Positions 41,386 to 51,350 are shown, counted from the stretch's first letter. The stretch is DNA of 64,000 nt from an uncultured Pelagibacteraceae bacterium (GCA_902592675.1 CACJFJ010000002.1:1-64000); one strand, 5' to 3'. Notes: generated by a model from the sequence alone, not told the origin. A program made the numbers and translations.

Positions 41386-42069
41386 TTAAAGATATTTTGT
41401 TACGATTTTTTCAATACCAATGAAGTCTTTTATTAAGTGATTATGGTAAATTTCAGTTGTATTTTTTTCCGTATAACCATCCTCAAGTAAAATAACTGGA
41501 ATTCCCGCAGCTTTTGCTGCGTTAGCATCTGACTCACTATCACCAATCATTAAAGTTTTTTTAAGATCTCCATCTAAAATTTCAACTACAGATGTTAAGT
41601 GTCTTGGATCAGGCTTACAATAATCAAAAGTATTGTGTCCCGCTACGTATTCAAAAAAATCATAAATTCCAATTTTTTTTAAAAGATCAATTGCTAGATG
41701 TTCCTGTTTATTTGTGCAAACGCCCATTGAAATTTTTTTTTCTTTCGACCATATTAAAAAATCTTTGACTCCATCAATTAATTTACTTTCATTTACAATA
41801 TTTTTTCCATAATAATCTACAAATTCTTTAACCATTTCTTTTTTGATTTTTTCATCTTGGACTTTTCCAAATTCTTTTTTTGCCTGACCCCAGATAGATC
41901 GACCAAGCATTGCACCAGCACCTTGGCCTACTAAGTTTCTTATTTCCTCAGTTGACTTGGTTGGATATCCAAATTTACTCATCACATGATTGTGGGCTCT
42001 CATTAAGTCAGGCGCGGTATCTACTAAAGTGCCATCTAAATCAAAAAGAATCGTATAAATTTGTTTCAT
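41386..42069 (-). CDS. gph: HAD-family phosphatase, probable phosphoglycolate phosphatase
   Basis: This 227-residue protein has the HAD motif I nucleophile in ILFDLDGTLVDTAPDLMRAH, motif II/III in VCTNKQEHLAID and motif IV in MIGDSESDANAAKAAGIPVI. The cap domain is of the type in Gph, with FDYCKPDPRHLTSVVE. It would remove phosphate from 2-phosphoglycolate. Related phosphatases for other sugar phosphates share these features, so the substrate is probable, not sure. It diverges from the GlmU-like gene. Confidence 0.82.
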   Translation of the reverse strand: MKQIYTILFDLDGTLVDTAPDLMRAHNHVMSKFGYPTKSTEEIRNLVGQGAGAMLGRSIWGQAKKEFGKVQDEKIKKEMVKEFVDYYGKNIVNESKLIDGVKDFLIWSKEKKISMGVCTNKQEHLAIDLLKKIGIYDFFEYVAGHNTFDYCKPDPRHLTSVVEILDGDLKKTLMIGDSESDANAAKAAGIPVILLEDGYTEKNTTEIYHNHLIKDFIGIEKIVTKYL

Positions 42070-42140
42070 AAATAAAAGTATTTTTAAGAAATATTTTGTG
42101 AATTAAGAAAGATATATACTTAATGTAAGTAATTTTCCAG

Positions 42141-42764
42141 ATGAAACAATTAAAGATAAATGAGCTTCAGAATTCACTGAGAAAAAAATTCTTAAAATCA
42201 AGAGTAAAAATGTTAGCTCCAGAAACAATCTATTTTTCTAAAGATACTAAAATTGGAAAAAATGTGACTATAGAACCATATGTAGTTATTGGATCAAAAG
42301 TGAAAATTGGTAATAATGTTACCATAAAATCTTTCAGTCATTTAGAGCATTGTAAAATTGAAAATAAAGTTGAAGTAGGTCCTTATGCAAGAATAAGACC
42401 TGGTACAACCTTAAAGGAAGGATCTAAGATTGGTAATTTTGTTGAAATTAAAAAAAGCATTCTTGGAAAAAAATCTAAGGTAAATCATTTAACTTATATT
42501 GGTGACACCTTAATTGGTAAATCAGTTAATGTTGGAGCAGGAACAATCACTTGCAATTATGATGGAATTAAAAAACATAAAACTAAAATAAAAGATAATG
42601 TTTTTATTGGTTCTAATTCATCTTTAGTAGCCCCAATTACACTTTCAGATAATAGTATAGTTGGAGCAGGATCAGTAATTACTAGAAATGTAAGTAAAAA
42701 ATCTTTAGCACTGACTAGAAGTCAACAACTAGAGGTAAAAAATTATAAAAGAAAGTCTAAATAA
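42141..42764 (+). CDS. GlmU-like acetyltransferase without the uridylyltransferase domain
   Basis: This 207-residue left-handed beta-helix protein corresponds to the C-terminal domain of bifunctional GlmU. RIRPGTTLKEGSKIGNFVEI, then KVNHLTYIGDTLIGK (catalytic histidine) and GAGTITCNYDGIKKHKTKI are the acetyltransferase residues. The N-terminal pyrophosphorylase domain is wholly missing, replaced by about 30 residues of charged helix. It should make N-acetylglucosamine-1-phosphate from glucosamine-1-phosphate and acetyl-CoA. Two bases downstream is glmS, so the pair supplies the amino-sugar pathway. Confidence 0.88.
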   Translation: MKQLKINELQNSLRKKFLKSRVKMLAPETIYFSKDTKIGKNVTIEPYVVIGSKVKIGNNVTIKSFSHLEHCKIENKVEVGPYARIRPGTTLKEGSKIGNFVEIKKSILGKKSKVNHLTYIGDTLIGKSVNVGAGTITCNYDGIKKHKTKIKDNVFIGSNSSLVAPITLSDNSIVGAGSVITRNVSKKSLALTRSQQLEVKNYKRKSK

Positions 42765-42766
42765 TT

Positions 42767-44587
42767 ATGTGTGGAATAATTGGTATTAACAGTAGTAGAC
42801 CTGTCTCATCAACAATAATTAGTTCTTTAAAAAAATTAGAATATAGAGGATATGATTCAGCGGGTATAGCAACGCTTTCAAACAATGAAATTAACGAAGT
42901 TAAATCCGAAGGAAGAGTTGATAATTTAGAAAATAATCTTTTAGTCCAAAAAATGGAAGGAACCATTGGTATAGGACATGTTCGTTGGGCTACACATGGA
43001 TTACCAAATAGTATTAATGCTCATCCTCACTCTTCACAAAATGTATCAGTAGTTCACAATGGAATTATTGAAAATTCTACGTTACTGAAAAAATTTTTAG
43101 TAGGTAAGGGACATAAATTTAAATCACAAACTGATACTGAGGTGATTGTACACTTAATCACAGAAAATTTAAAAACTGAAAATATTGTCAATTCAATTAA
43201 AAAAACGCTCAAATCTCTTCATGGTAGTTTTGCACTTGGTATAATATTTAAAGATCGACCTGATTTGATTGTTGGTGCAAGAAGAGGCTCTCCATTAGCT
43301 GTTGGGTATGGTCCAAATGAAAATTATTTAGGTTCAGATTCATATGCACTTAAAGCAATGACGAATAAAATTACTTATTTAAATGATGGTGAATTCTGTA
43401 TTATAAAAAAAGATCACGTTGAATTTTTTAATGAGGATGGAAATAAAATAAATAAAAAAGTTTTAGAATTATCTCTTGAAGATGAAAAATATGACAAAGG
43501 TGACTACAAACATTTCATGGCTAAAGAAATAGAAGAACAACCTACAACATTAAAAAATGGAATTAATGAATATGTAGATACACTTAATAATGATATTAAT
43601 ATTTATAATTTTCCTTGGAAAATGAATGAAATTTCCTCAGTTACTCTTATTGGTTGTGGAACAGCTTATCATTCATGTCTACTTGCAAAATACTGGTTTG
43701 AAGAATTAACCTCATTAGATGTTAATGTAGATATTGCGTCGGAGTTTAGATATAGAAAAAACAGATTTAAGAAAGAAACTTTATATATATTTGTATCTCA
43801 ATCTGGTGAAACAGCTGATACTTATGCAGCATTAGATTTATGTAATCAAAATGACATGAAAACATGCGCAGTTGTAAATGTTATTGAAAGTTCGATTGCA
43901 AGAGACTCTAAATTTGTCTTACCAATACATTGTGGGACCGAGATAGGTGTTGCATCTACGAAAGCTTTTTTAGGTCAAATTCTTATATTATATATTCTAG
44001 CTTTAAAAATTGGATTATTAAGAAAAGATTTAAAAAAAGAGTTATTTAATGAAAAACTTAAAGACCTTAAAACTCTTCCTAAATTAGCAGAAAAGACTTT
44101 ATTGACCGATAATAAGATACAGACAATATCTAATACTTTTAACGAAGTTAAAGGTTCGATGTTTTTAGGAAGAGGTTTTTCTTTTCCTATAGCATTAGAA
44201 GGTGCATTAAAATTAAAAGAATTATCTTATATTCATGCCGAAGGTTATCCAGCTGGTGAAATGAAACATGGACCACTAGCTCTAATTGAAGAGGGAATGC
44301 CAGTTGTTGTATTGGCGCCAAGAGATAACTATTATAAAAAAACAATTTCTAATATGCAGGAAGTTATTGCAAGGGGTGCAAAAGTTTTATTAGTAACCAA
44401 TAAAAGTAGTGATGAGGTTGTTTCAGAAAATATTTGGGAAAAAATAGAAGTTGAAAGTGCTAGTGAGGACCTTTTGCCATTTCTTTTGACAATTCCATTA
44501 CAAAAATTAGCTTATTATTCAGCTCTTAAAAAAGGTTTTGATATAGATAAGCCCCGAAATTTAGCTAAATCAGTAACCGTTGAATAA
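42767..44587 (+). CDS. glmS: Glutamine-fructose-6-phosphate aminotransferase
   Basis: This 606-residue enzyme makes glucosamine-6-phosphate from fructose-6-phosphate and glutamine. The N-terminal glutaminase domain starts MCGIIGINSS with the nucleophile Cys2 (Cys1 after methionine removal), followed by HVRWATHGLPNSINAHPH and EYRGYDSAGIATL. Two SIS domains follow, with VTLIGCGTAYHS, SQSGETADTYAALDL and EGYPAGEMKHGPLALIEEGM. The C-terminus PRNLAKSVTVE is intact. It follows the GlmU-like gene with a two-base gap. Confidence 0.96.
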   Translation: MCGIIGINSSRPVSSTIISSLKKLEYRGYDSAGIATLSNNEINEVKSEGRVDNLENNLLVQKMEGTIGIGHVRWATHGLPNSINAHPHSSQNVSVVHNGIIENSTLLKKFLVGKGHKFKSQTDTEVIVHLITENLKTENIVNSIKKTLKSLHGSFALGIIFKDRPDLIVGARRGSPLAVGYGPNENYLGSDSYALKAMTNKITYLNDGEFCIIKKDHVEFFNEDGNKINKKVLELSLEDEKYDKGDYKHFMAKEIEEQPTTLKNGINEYVDTLNNDINIYNFPWKMNEISSVTLIGCGTAYHSCLLAKYWFEELTSLDVNVDIASEFRYRKNRFKKETLYIFVSQSGETADTYAALDLCNQNDMKTCAVVNVIESSIARDSKFVLPIHCGTEIGVASTKAFLGQILILYILALKIGLLRKDLKKELFNEKLKDLKTLPKLAEKTLLTDNKIQTISNTFNEVKGSMFLGRGFSFPIALEGALKLKELSYIHAEGYPAGEMKHGPLALIEEGMPVVVLAPRDNYYKKTISNMQEVIARGAKVLLVTNKSSDEVVSENIWEKIEVESASEDLLPFLLTIPLQKLAYYSALKKGFDIDKPRNLAKSVTVE

Positions 44588-44622
44588 TAGAAAAACTCTG
44601 ATACAACAATCCTGAGTTGAAC

Positions 44623-46002
44623 ATGAAAAATTGGAAAGTAAATAGCTGGAGAAAGTATCCTGTCAAACATATACCAACGTATGGTGATGAGAAGGAGCTT
44701 AATAGTGTTTTAAATAAATTAAAAACATTTCCACCACTTGTATTTGCTGGCGAGACTAGACATTTAAAAGATCAATTATCTAAAGTAGTTGATGGTAAAG
44801 CTTTTTTATTGCAAGGTGGTGACTGTGCAGAAAGTTTTGCAGAATTTCATCCTGACAATATAAGAGATACTTTTAAAGTAATTCTTCAAATGGCTTTGGT
44901 GATGACATACTCTGCATCTTTACCTATTGTAAAACTTGGTAGGATTGCTGGACAGTTTTCTAAACCAAGAAGTGCGCCAACGGAAAAACAAGGTAACATA
45001 GAACTACCAAGTTATTTAGGTGATAATATAAATGCAATTGATTTTACTGAAAAAGCTAGAAGGCCAGATCCAAAAAGAATGTTTAAAGCTTATTCTCAAT
45101 CAGCGTCAACACTGAATTTATTAAGAGCATTCTCTAAAGGTGGTTTTGCAGATTTAAACAAAGTTCATTTGTGGAATTTAGACTACATAAAAAAAAGTCC
45201 ACAAGCAAAAAAATTTAAAGACTTAGAGGATAAAATTGCTGATGCTTTAGCATTTATGGAAGCGTGCGGTATAACTTCAGACTTTAACAATAGATTATAC
45301 ACAGTTAACTTTTGGACATCACACGAAGCTTTGCATTTACCATTCGAGGAAAGTATGACTAGAGTAGACTCCACTACTGGTGAGTACCATGATACATCCG
45401 CTCATTTTGTATGGATCGGTGATAGAACAAGACAATTAGATGGGGGTCATGTTGAATTTTGTAGAGGAATAGAAAATCCAATTGGTATAAAGTGTGGCCC
45501 AACTTCTAAACCCGAGGAGATTGCAAAAATTTGTGAAGTATTAAATCCAAAAAATGAAAAAGGTAAAATAACTTTAATATCGAGATTTGGTCATCAAAAT
45601 GTAGAAAAGTTTTTACCAAAGTTAATAAGAAGAATTAAAAAAGAGGGGCTTAATGTTATTTGGTCATGTGACCCGATGCATGGTAATACAATTGTGTCAA
45701 CTACTGGTTTTAAAACGAGACCGTTTAACAATGTAGTTAATGAAGTAAAAAATGTTTTTGGGGTACATCAGTCTGAGGGATCTTATGCAGGTGGTTTACA
45801 CGTTGAAATGACAGGTCAAGATGTGACAGAGTGCACAGGTGGAGCTAGAAAAATATCTGATGCTGATTTATCAAGTAGATATCATACTCACTGTGACCCT
45901 AGATTGAATTCAGATCAGGCTTTAGAGTTGGCTTTTTTAATTTCTGACGAGATTAAAAAGAATAGCAGCTATTCTAAAAATGCTGTTCAAGCGGCATCTT
46001 AA
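44623..46002 (+). CDS. aroG: Type II 3-deoxy-7-phosphoheptulonate synthase
   Basis: This 459-residue protein condenses phosphoenolpyruvate and erythrose-4-phosphate, the first shikimate step. It belongs to the plant-like type II group: PPLVFAGETRHLKDQLSKVV, LLQGGDCAESFAEFHPDNIR, KLGRIAGQFSKPRS, and HFVWIGDRTRQLDGGHVEF. VIWSCDPMHGNTI and MTGQDVTECTGGA supply metal and phosphate ligands. The ATG at 44623 is chosen over the TTG six bases upstream. It is a cytoplasmic enzyme; the gene stands in the same direction as glmS and nadE. Confidence 0.93.
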   Translation: MKNWKVNSWRKYPVKHIPTYGDEKELNSVLNKLKTFPPLVFAGETRHLKDQLSKVVDGKAFLLQGGDCAESFAEFHPDNIRDTFKVILQMALVMTYSASLPIVKLGRIAGQFSKPRSAPTEKQGNIELPSYLGDNINAIDFTEKARRPDPKRMFKAYSQSASTLNLLRAFSKGGFADLNKVHLWNLDYIKKSPQAKKFKDLEDKIADALAFMEACGITSDFNNRLYTVNFWTSHEALHLPFEESMTRVDSTTGEYHDTSAHFVWIGDRTRQLDGGHVEFCRGIENPIGIKCGPTSKPEEIAKICEVLNPKNEKGKITLISRFGHQNVEKFLPKLIRRIKKEGLNVIWSCDPMHGNTIVSTTGFKTRPFNNVVNEVKNVFGVHQSEGSYAGGLHVEMTGQDVTECTGGARKISDADLSSRYHTHCDPRLNSDQALELAFLISDEIKKNSSYSKNAVQAAS

Positions 46003-46041
46003 GCTATTGCTATCTGATTTAATTTAATTAAATAAAATATT

Positions 46042-46779
46042 ATGAATCCTAAAGAAAAAGTTAAATTTATATCTAATTGGATTAAATCATATGCAGAAGG
46101 AATGCCCTCAAAAGCAGAGTCTTTGGTTATTGGTATTTCTGGTGGTATAGATTCTTCTGTTTCAAGCACATTAAGTGCTATGACTGGCATAAGAACAATA
46201 GTTCTTTCCATGCCAATCAAACAAATAGAAAAACAACATGATCTTAGTTTAAAGCATCAACAATGGTTAGTTAAAAATTTTAAGAATGTTGAAGCTCATA
46301 CAATTAGTTTAGACAAATTGTTTGAGACCTTTTCTTTAACATTAGATAAATTTGATAATGAGCATGGTTTTGCAAATTCTCGAGCAAGGTTGAGAATGAC
46401 AACACTTTATCAAGTGGCAGCAGCAAACAAAGGTATTGTTGTAGGTACAGGTAACAAAGTAGAAGATTTTGGTGTTGGATTTTATACAAAATATGGAGAT
46501 GGTGGAGTTGATATTTCACCTATAGCAGATTGTAATAAAACTGAGGTTTGGGAATTGGGAAAAGAATTAGGAATATTAAAGGATATTATAGACGCTCCTC
46601 CAACAGACGGTTTATGGGATGATGGAAGAACTGACGAGGGCCAACTTGGTTTTAGTTACAATGAATTAGAGGATGCAATGAATAATCCTAATTCACCTCA
46701 CAAAGCTAAATACGAAAAAATTCGAAATCAAAACTTGCATAAAATGGAGCCAATTCCAGTTTGCAAGATACCAAGTTAA
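46042..46779 (+). CDS. nadE: NH3-dependent NAD(+) synthetase
   Basis: This 245-residue protein amidates nicotinate adenine dinucleotide to NAD using ammonia. It has the ATP-pyrophosphatase loop VIGISGGIDSSVSSTLSAM and the substrate segment ANSRARLRMTTLYQVAAANK, with GTGNKVEDFGVGFYTKYGDG downstream. The glutaminase domain seen in the long NadE form is missing, so free ammonia is the donor. The length is right for the short form. It follows aroG by 39 bases. Confidence 0.93.
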   Translation: MNPKEKVKFISNWIKSYAEGMPSKAESLVIGISGGIDSSVSSTLSAMTGIRTIVLSMPIKQIEKQHDLSLKHQQWLVKNFKNVEAHTISLDKLFETFSLTLDKFDNEHGFANSRARLRMTTLYQVAAANKGIVVGTGNKVEDFGVGFYTKYGDGGVDISPIADCNKTEVWELGKELGILKDIIDAPPTDGLWDDGRTDEGQLGFSYNELEDAMNNPNSPHKAKYEKIRNQNLHKMEPIPVCKIPS

Positions 46780-46830
46780 TCAATTAGATTAACAAATCAT
46801 AAAATAAGGTATATTTCTTAATCAATTGAT

Positions 46831-48174
46831 ATGGATATTTTTTTAACAAATAATTTAACTAATAAAAAAGAACTTTTTATTCCCAAAAAAAAAACAAATG
46901 TGGGCATGTATGTTTGTGGCCCTACAGTTTATGATGATCCGCATATAGGAAATGCTAGACCATTAATAATATTTGATATCTTATTTAAGCTTCTCAAAAA
47001 AAAATTTGAGTCAGTCACGTATGTAAGAAATATAACTGATATAGATGATAAAATAATTAAATCTTCACAAGAACAAAAAATTTCAACTAAAGAATTAACA
47101 GAAAAAGTCACCAAAAATTTTTTAGATGATTGTAAATTTTTAAATTGTGAAAATCCAACACATCAACCGAGAGCCACAGAATATATCAGTCTAATGATTG
47201 AGATGATAAGTGAGTTAATGAAAAAAGGTTATGCTTATGAAAATAAAAGTCATGTTTATTTTGAGGTAAAAAAATTTTCTGATTATGGAAAATTATCTAA
47301 TAAAAATTTAGAGGAGTTGATTGCTGGCTCAAGAGTAGAAATTAGTGAAAATAAAAAAAGCTCTGAGGACTTTATATTGTGGAAACCGTCGAATGACAAT
47401 GAACCTTCATGGGAATCTCCCTGGGGAAAAGGTAGACCGGGTTGGCATTTAGAATGTTCCGCGATGTCTAAAAAATTTTTAGGTGATGAGTTTGATATTC
47501 ACGGAGGTGGAATTGATTTAATTTTTCCCCATCATGAAAATGAAATAGCGCAATCAAGATGTGCTAATGATACAAAAGTTTTTGCAAATTACTGGGTTCA
47601 TAATGCCTTTATAACTATGGCCAATGAAAAGATGGCAAAATCTCAGGGGAATATATTAAAAATAAAAGACTTTAGAAAAAAAATGAGTGGTCAGGTTGTC
47701 AGGTTAGCGCTTATAAGCGCTCATTATAGGCAGCCCTTAGATTGGAATGAAAAACTGATTAATGATTGTCAAAACACTTTAGATAAATGGTATCGTGTTT
47801 ACTCACCAGAAATTATGGAAGTAGATATTCCAGAGGTGGTTTTGAAACCTTTATACGAAGATCTTAATACTCCAGGCTATATAGCTAATTTACATCAACT
47901 TTATGAAAAAGCTAGTAAAGGAGAAGACCAAGATATTTTTATCTCCGCTTGTAAATTTATTGGATTGTTTAACGAGGACAGCAAACAATGGGAAAGTTTC
48001 AAAAAGAATAAAGCCTCTATTAGTGAGCAAGAAATAAAAAAAATGATTGATCTAAGAAATAAGGCAAGAGAGAACAAAAATTATAAAGAAGCAGATGAAA
48101 TTAGAAATAAACTTTTAGATAAAGGTGTTTTAATAGAGGACAAAGATGATAAAACACTGTGGAAATTTAAATGA
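46831..48174 (+). CDS. cysS: Cysteinyl-tRNA synthetase
   Basis: This 447-residue class I synthetase has the HIGH-type signature CGPTVYDDPHIGNARPL, whose cysteine with those in WHLECSAMSKKF and HGGGIDLIFPHHENEIAQS binds zinc. The KMSKS loop is present as EKMAKSQGN. The C-terminal anticodon-binding helices are slightly shorter than in E. coli (461 residues). It overlaps cimA by four bases. Confidence 0.96.
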   Translation: MDIFLTNNLTNKKELFIPKKKTNVGMYVCGPTVYDDPHIGNARPLIIFDILFKLLKKKFESVTYVRNITDIDDKIIKSSQEQKISTKELTEKVTKNFLDDCKFLNCENPTHQPRATEYISLMIEMISELMKKGYAYENKSHVYFEVKKFSDYGKLSNKNLEELIAGSRVEISENKKSSEDFILWKPSNDNEPSWESPWGKGRPGWHLECSAMSKKFLGDEFDIHGGGIDLIFPHHENEIAQSRCANDTKVFANYWVHNAFITMANEKMAKSQGNILKIKDFRKKMSGQVVRLALISAHYRQPLDWNEKLINDCQNTLDKWYRVYSPEIMEVDIPEVVLKPLYEDLNTPGYIANLHQLYEKASKGEDQDIFISACKFIGLFNEDSKQWESFKKNKASISEQEIKKMIDLRNKARENKNYKEADEIRNKLLDKGVLIEDKDDKTLWKFK

Positions 48175-49772
48175 GTAAAGAAAGATTATATATATTTGAT
48201 ACAACATTAAGAGATGGAGCACAAACTCAAGGTGTGCATTTTTCAATTGATGAAAAAGCAAAGATTGCGCATGCTCTAGATGATCTTGGTGTAGATTACA
48301 TTGAAGGAGGTTGGCCAGGTGCCAATCCATCTGATACAGAATTTTTTCAGAAAGGTTTAGATTTAAAAAACTCTACCTTTACTGCTTTTGGAATGACAAA
48401 AAAAGCAGGACGAAGTGCTGAAAATGATCCAGGTTTGTCAGCAATTTTAAATTCTAATACTAAATCTGTTTGTTTAGTTGGAAAGTCTTGGGATTTTCAT
48501 GTTGATGTTGCTTTAGGAATATCTAAAGAGGAAAATTTAGAAAACATTAAAGAAACAACAAGGCATTTTGTAAAAAATAATAAAGAATTTATGTTTGATG
48601 CAGAACATTTTTTTGATGGGTACAAGGCAAACCCCAAATATGCTTTAGCTTGTATTAAAGCTGCTTATGATAACGGAGCCAAATGGATAGTTCTATGTGA
48701 TACTAATGGTGGTACACTTCCTCATGAAGTAACTAAAATAGTAAAAAAAGTTTCTGAACACATACCAGGTGAAAATTTAGGTATTCATGCACATAATGAT
48801 ACTGGTAATGCTGTTGCAAATTCAATTGCAGCTGTTTTATCAGGAGCGAGACAAATTCAAGGTACTATTAATGGCTTAGGTGAAAGATGTGGTAATGCTA
48901 ATTTAATGTCAATTATTCCAACTTTTCATCTTAAGAAAGAGTTATCGGATAAATTTGAAATAAGTATAAAAGAAAAAAATATCAAGCATATTACTCAATG
49001 TTCAAGGTTACTTGATGAGATACTTAATAGAAAACCAAATAAGCATTTACCATATGTTGGTGCTGCAGCCTTTTCACATAAAGGCGGTTTACATGTATCT
49101 GCTGTTCAAAAAGATCCTAAAACTTATGAGCATATAAATCCTGAGGATGTTGGTAATAGCAGAAATATAGTTGTTTCTGATCAGTCAGGTAAATCAAATA
49201 TCCTATCTAGACTCAAAACTATTGGAGTCGATATAAAGGAAAATGATCCTAAGGTTAAAAAACTATTAGAAGAAGTTAAAGATAGAGAGTTCATTGGTTA
49301 CAGTTATGATGGAGCTGATGCATCTTTTGAGTTACTGGCTAGAAGAGTAATGGGAGAAATTCCAAGATATATTTCAATAAAAGAATACGATGTTTCAGTT
49401 TCAAAAAATAATCAAGATAAAATAGTTTCCAGAGCAAAAGCAAAATTAGAGGTGGATGGTGAACAAATAGTTTGCGAAGGTGAGGGTAATGGACCCGTTC
49501 ATGCTTTAGACAACGCTATAAGAAATAATGTTACTAAGTTAGAAAAATATTCTGAATATTTAAAAGATTTAAAACTAGTCGACTATAAGGTAAGAATTTT
49601 AAATACAGGAACTGAGGCGACCACAAGAGTATCGATTGAAAGTACAGACTCCCAAGGAAAAAATTGGTTTACCATTGGTGTATCACCAAATATAATTGAT
49701 GCATCATTTAAAGCTCTTATCGACAGTTTAGATTTTAAATTATTTAAGGATAAAGCTCCTGCAAGTAAATAA
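48171..49772 (+). CDS. cimA: (R)-citramalate synthase
   Basis: This 533-residue protein condenses pyruvate with acetyl-CoA, the threonine-independent entry to isoleucine. The TIM barrel starts FDTTLRDGAQTQGVHFSIDE, with DYIEGGWPGANPSDTEFFQK, characteristic of CimA rather than 2-isopropylmalate synthase, and GIHAHNDTGNAVANSIAAVL. The C-terminal regulatory region (from about residue 420) would bind isoleucine. The start overlaps the end of cysS by four bases. Confidence 0.93.
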   Translation: MSKERLYIFDTTLRDGAQTQGVHFSIDEKAKIAHALDDLGVDYIEGGWPGANPSDTEFFQKGLDLKNSTFTAFGMTKKAGRSAENDPGLSAILNSNTKSVCLVGKSWDFHVDVALGISKEENLENIKETTRHFVKNNKEFMFDAEHFFDGYKANPKYALACIKAAYDNGAKWIVLCDTNGGTLPHEVTKIVKKVSEHIPGENLGIHAHNDTGNAVANSIAAVLSGARQIQGTINGLGERCGNANLMSIIPTFHLKKELSDKFEISIKEKNIKHITQCSRLLDEILNRKPNKHLPYVGAAAFSHKGGLHVSAVQKDPKTYEHINPEDVGNSRNIVVSDQSGKSNILSRLKTIGVDIKENDPKVKKLLEEVKDREFIGYSYDGADASFELLARRVMGEIPRYISIKEYDVSVSKNNQDKIVSRAKAKLEVDGEQIVCEGEGNGPVHALDNAIRNNVTKLEKYSEYLKDLKLVDYKVRILNTGTEATTRVSIESTDSQGKNWFTIGVSPNIIDASFKALIDSLDFKLFKDKAPASK

Positions 49773-49775
49773 TGA

Positions 49776-50636
49776 ATGAAAATTAGAAAATTCTCTAAGA
49801 AACCTAGTGATATTGAAAGCAGGGTAGGAGCAGATCTTGTTGTTTGTTACCCAAATGAAAGCATAAATAATAATCTTGAAATATTACATGAAGCGAGAAA
49901 ACACATCAAACAAGTCGACGAAGTTATAATTCCACCAAGAGATGCTAAAACTTTTAATGTCAAATCAGGTAATTTTTTTAGAATAGAAAGTGTTGAAGGA
50001 CCACAAGTTGGAGATTTAAATTTATTTCAAGCTAATAATTTAGAGGAAAAATTTTATTCTGGAAAAACTAGAGCTCTCTACGGAACACATATTTCAGTTG
50101 GAGATAAAATGTTTAGTAGCTTCCCGTATTTAAGATCATTAGCTACAATTACATGGGATACACTAGATTGGTATGGTTACGATAAAGACGGGGGCTCGGT
50201 CCACGATGTTATTGGCACTAGATGCGATCCTTACACATATAAACTTACATCAAACAACGATTATCATTATTGCTGTCATTCAAATTTAACTAGAGCTTTA
50301 GTTAAGGAGAAAAATGTCAAATTAGATGACGCAGAAAAAATTGTACACGATGTATTGAATGTATTTATGCTTACTGGTTTTACTAATGACACTAAACAAT
50401 ATTTTATGAAATCAAGTCCTGTAAGGCCAGGAGACTATTTAGAATTTTTTGCAGAAACTGATTTATTAGGGGTTTTATCTGCTTGCCCAGGTGGAGACTG
50501 TGGATCAGAACATTCCTCTGATGTTGCAAAGTGTTACCCTTTAAAGGTTTCTATATGGGATGTTGATCAAAAATTCCTTAAAGGAATTAATTCTTCAACA
50601 TTATCTGATTATAATAGAAATCATGGCATCAAATAA
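49776..50636 (+). CDS. DUF1989 (urea carboxylase-associated type) protein
   Basis: This 286-residue soluble protein has the DUF1989 features DEVIIPPRDAKTFNVKSGNF, GPQVGDLNLFQA, the cysteine-rich NDYHYCCHSNLTRALVKEKN and LLGVLSACPGGDCGSEHSSD. Family members accompany urea carboxylase or act as aminomethyltransferase-like proteins; no activity is generally proven. There is no urea gene here. It starts three bases after the cimA stop and is followed without a gap by the TrmJ-like gene, so it is probably in their transcript. Confidence 0.8.
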   Translation: MKIRKFSKKPSDIESRVGADLVVCYPNESINNNLEILHEARKHIKQVDEVIIPPRDAKTFNVKSGNFFRIESVEGPQVGDLNLFQANNLEEKFYSGKTRALYGTHISVGDKMFSSFPYLRSLATITWDTLDWYGYDKDGGSVHDVIGTRCDPYTYKLTSNNDYHYCCHSNLTRALVKEKNVKLDDAEKIVHDVLNVFMLTGFTNDTKQYFMKSSPVRPGDYLEFFAETDLLGVLSACPGGDCGSEHSSDVAKCYPLKVSIWDVDQKFLKGINSSTLSDYNRNHGIK

Positions 50637-51350
50637 ATGAACAAGAATAAAGTTACATTTATTTTACACAAACCTCAGCTATCAGAGAATATTGGTGCTT
50701 GTGCAAGAGCAATAAAAAATTTTAATTTTCAAAAGTTATATTTGATTGATCCAAAACCTATTTTTCCTAACGATAAAATATTGGCAACATCCGTTGGAGC
50801 GAAAGACATTATAAAGAAAAGTAAAGTATTTAATAATTTAGAAAGTTCCTTAGAAGATATTGATATATTAATTGCTACATCTGCAAGATTCAGAAACAAA
50901 AATGTGAAACATATTAATCTTGAAGGTTTAAAAAAAATAGATTTTAGAAAAAAAATTGGATTTTTATTTGGCTCAGAGGCATCAGGGCTATCAAATAAAG
51001 AAGTTAGTTATGCTAATTACACTTTACAAATACCAACCAATCCTGATTTTAAATCACTCAATCTTTCTCACAGTTTGATTATAATTGCTCAAACTGTATC
51101 AAGTATTCTAAAAATTAAGACAAAACCGTTTGTTAAATCAAAAAAAATTAAATCTGCAACAAAAAAGGAAATACAATCAATGATTAATCTTTGTATTAAA
51201 AATTTAGATAATATAGATTTTTTTAAACCAAAGGAGAAGCGGTCAATAATGTTGCAAAATTTAAGAAATATTTTTTACAAGATGGAGTTATCGGATAAAG
51301 AAACACGTATATTATCAAGTGTATTTGCAAGTTTAGCGAGAAAACGTTGA
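50637..51350 (+). CDS. trmJ: tRNA (cytidine/uridine-2'-O-)-methyltransferase, TrmJ-like
   Basis: This 237-residue SPOUT-class protein starts VTFILHKPQLSENIGACARA, then NFNFQKLYLIDPKPIFPND, with the knot motifs FLFGSEASGLSNKEV and TLQIPTNPDFKSLNLSHSL of the TrmH/TrmJ group, which methylate position 32 of tRNA. The helical C-terminal domain follows. It abuts the DUF1989 gene and its stop is immediately followed by the rpsD promoter (TTGACA at 51351). Confidence 0.85.
   Translation: MNKNKVTFILHKPQLSENIGACARAIKNFNFQKLYLIDPKPIFPNDKILATSVGAKDIIKKSKVFNNLESSLEDIDILIATSARFRNKNVKHINLEGLKKIDFRKKIGFLFGSEASGLSNKEVSYANYTLQIPTNPDFKSLNLSHSLIIIAQTVSSILKIKTKPFVKSKKIKSATKKEIQSMINLCIKNLDNIDFFKPKEKRSIMLQNLRNIFYKMELSDKETRILSSVFASLARKR

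Noticed and set aside
42113-42141. Promoter for the GlmU-like gene (TTGTGA and TATACT)
   Set aside because: The two boxes are only 13 bases apart, too short for a sigma-70 promoter, and no better pair was found.
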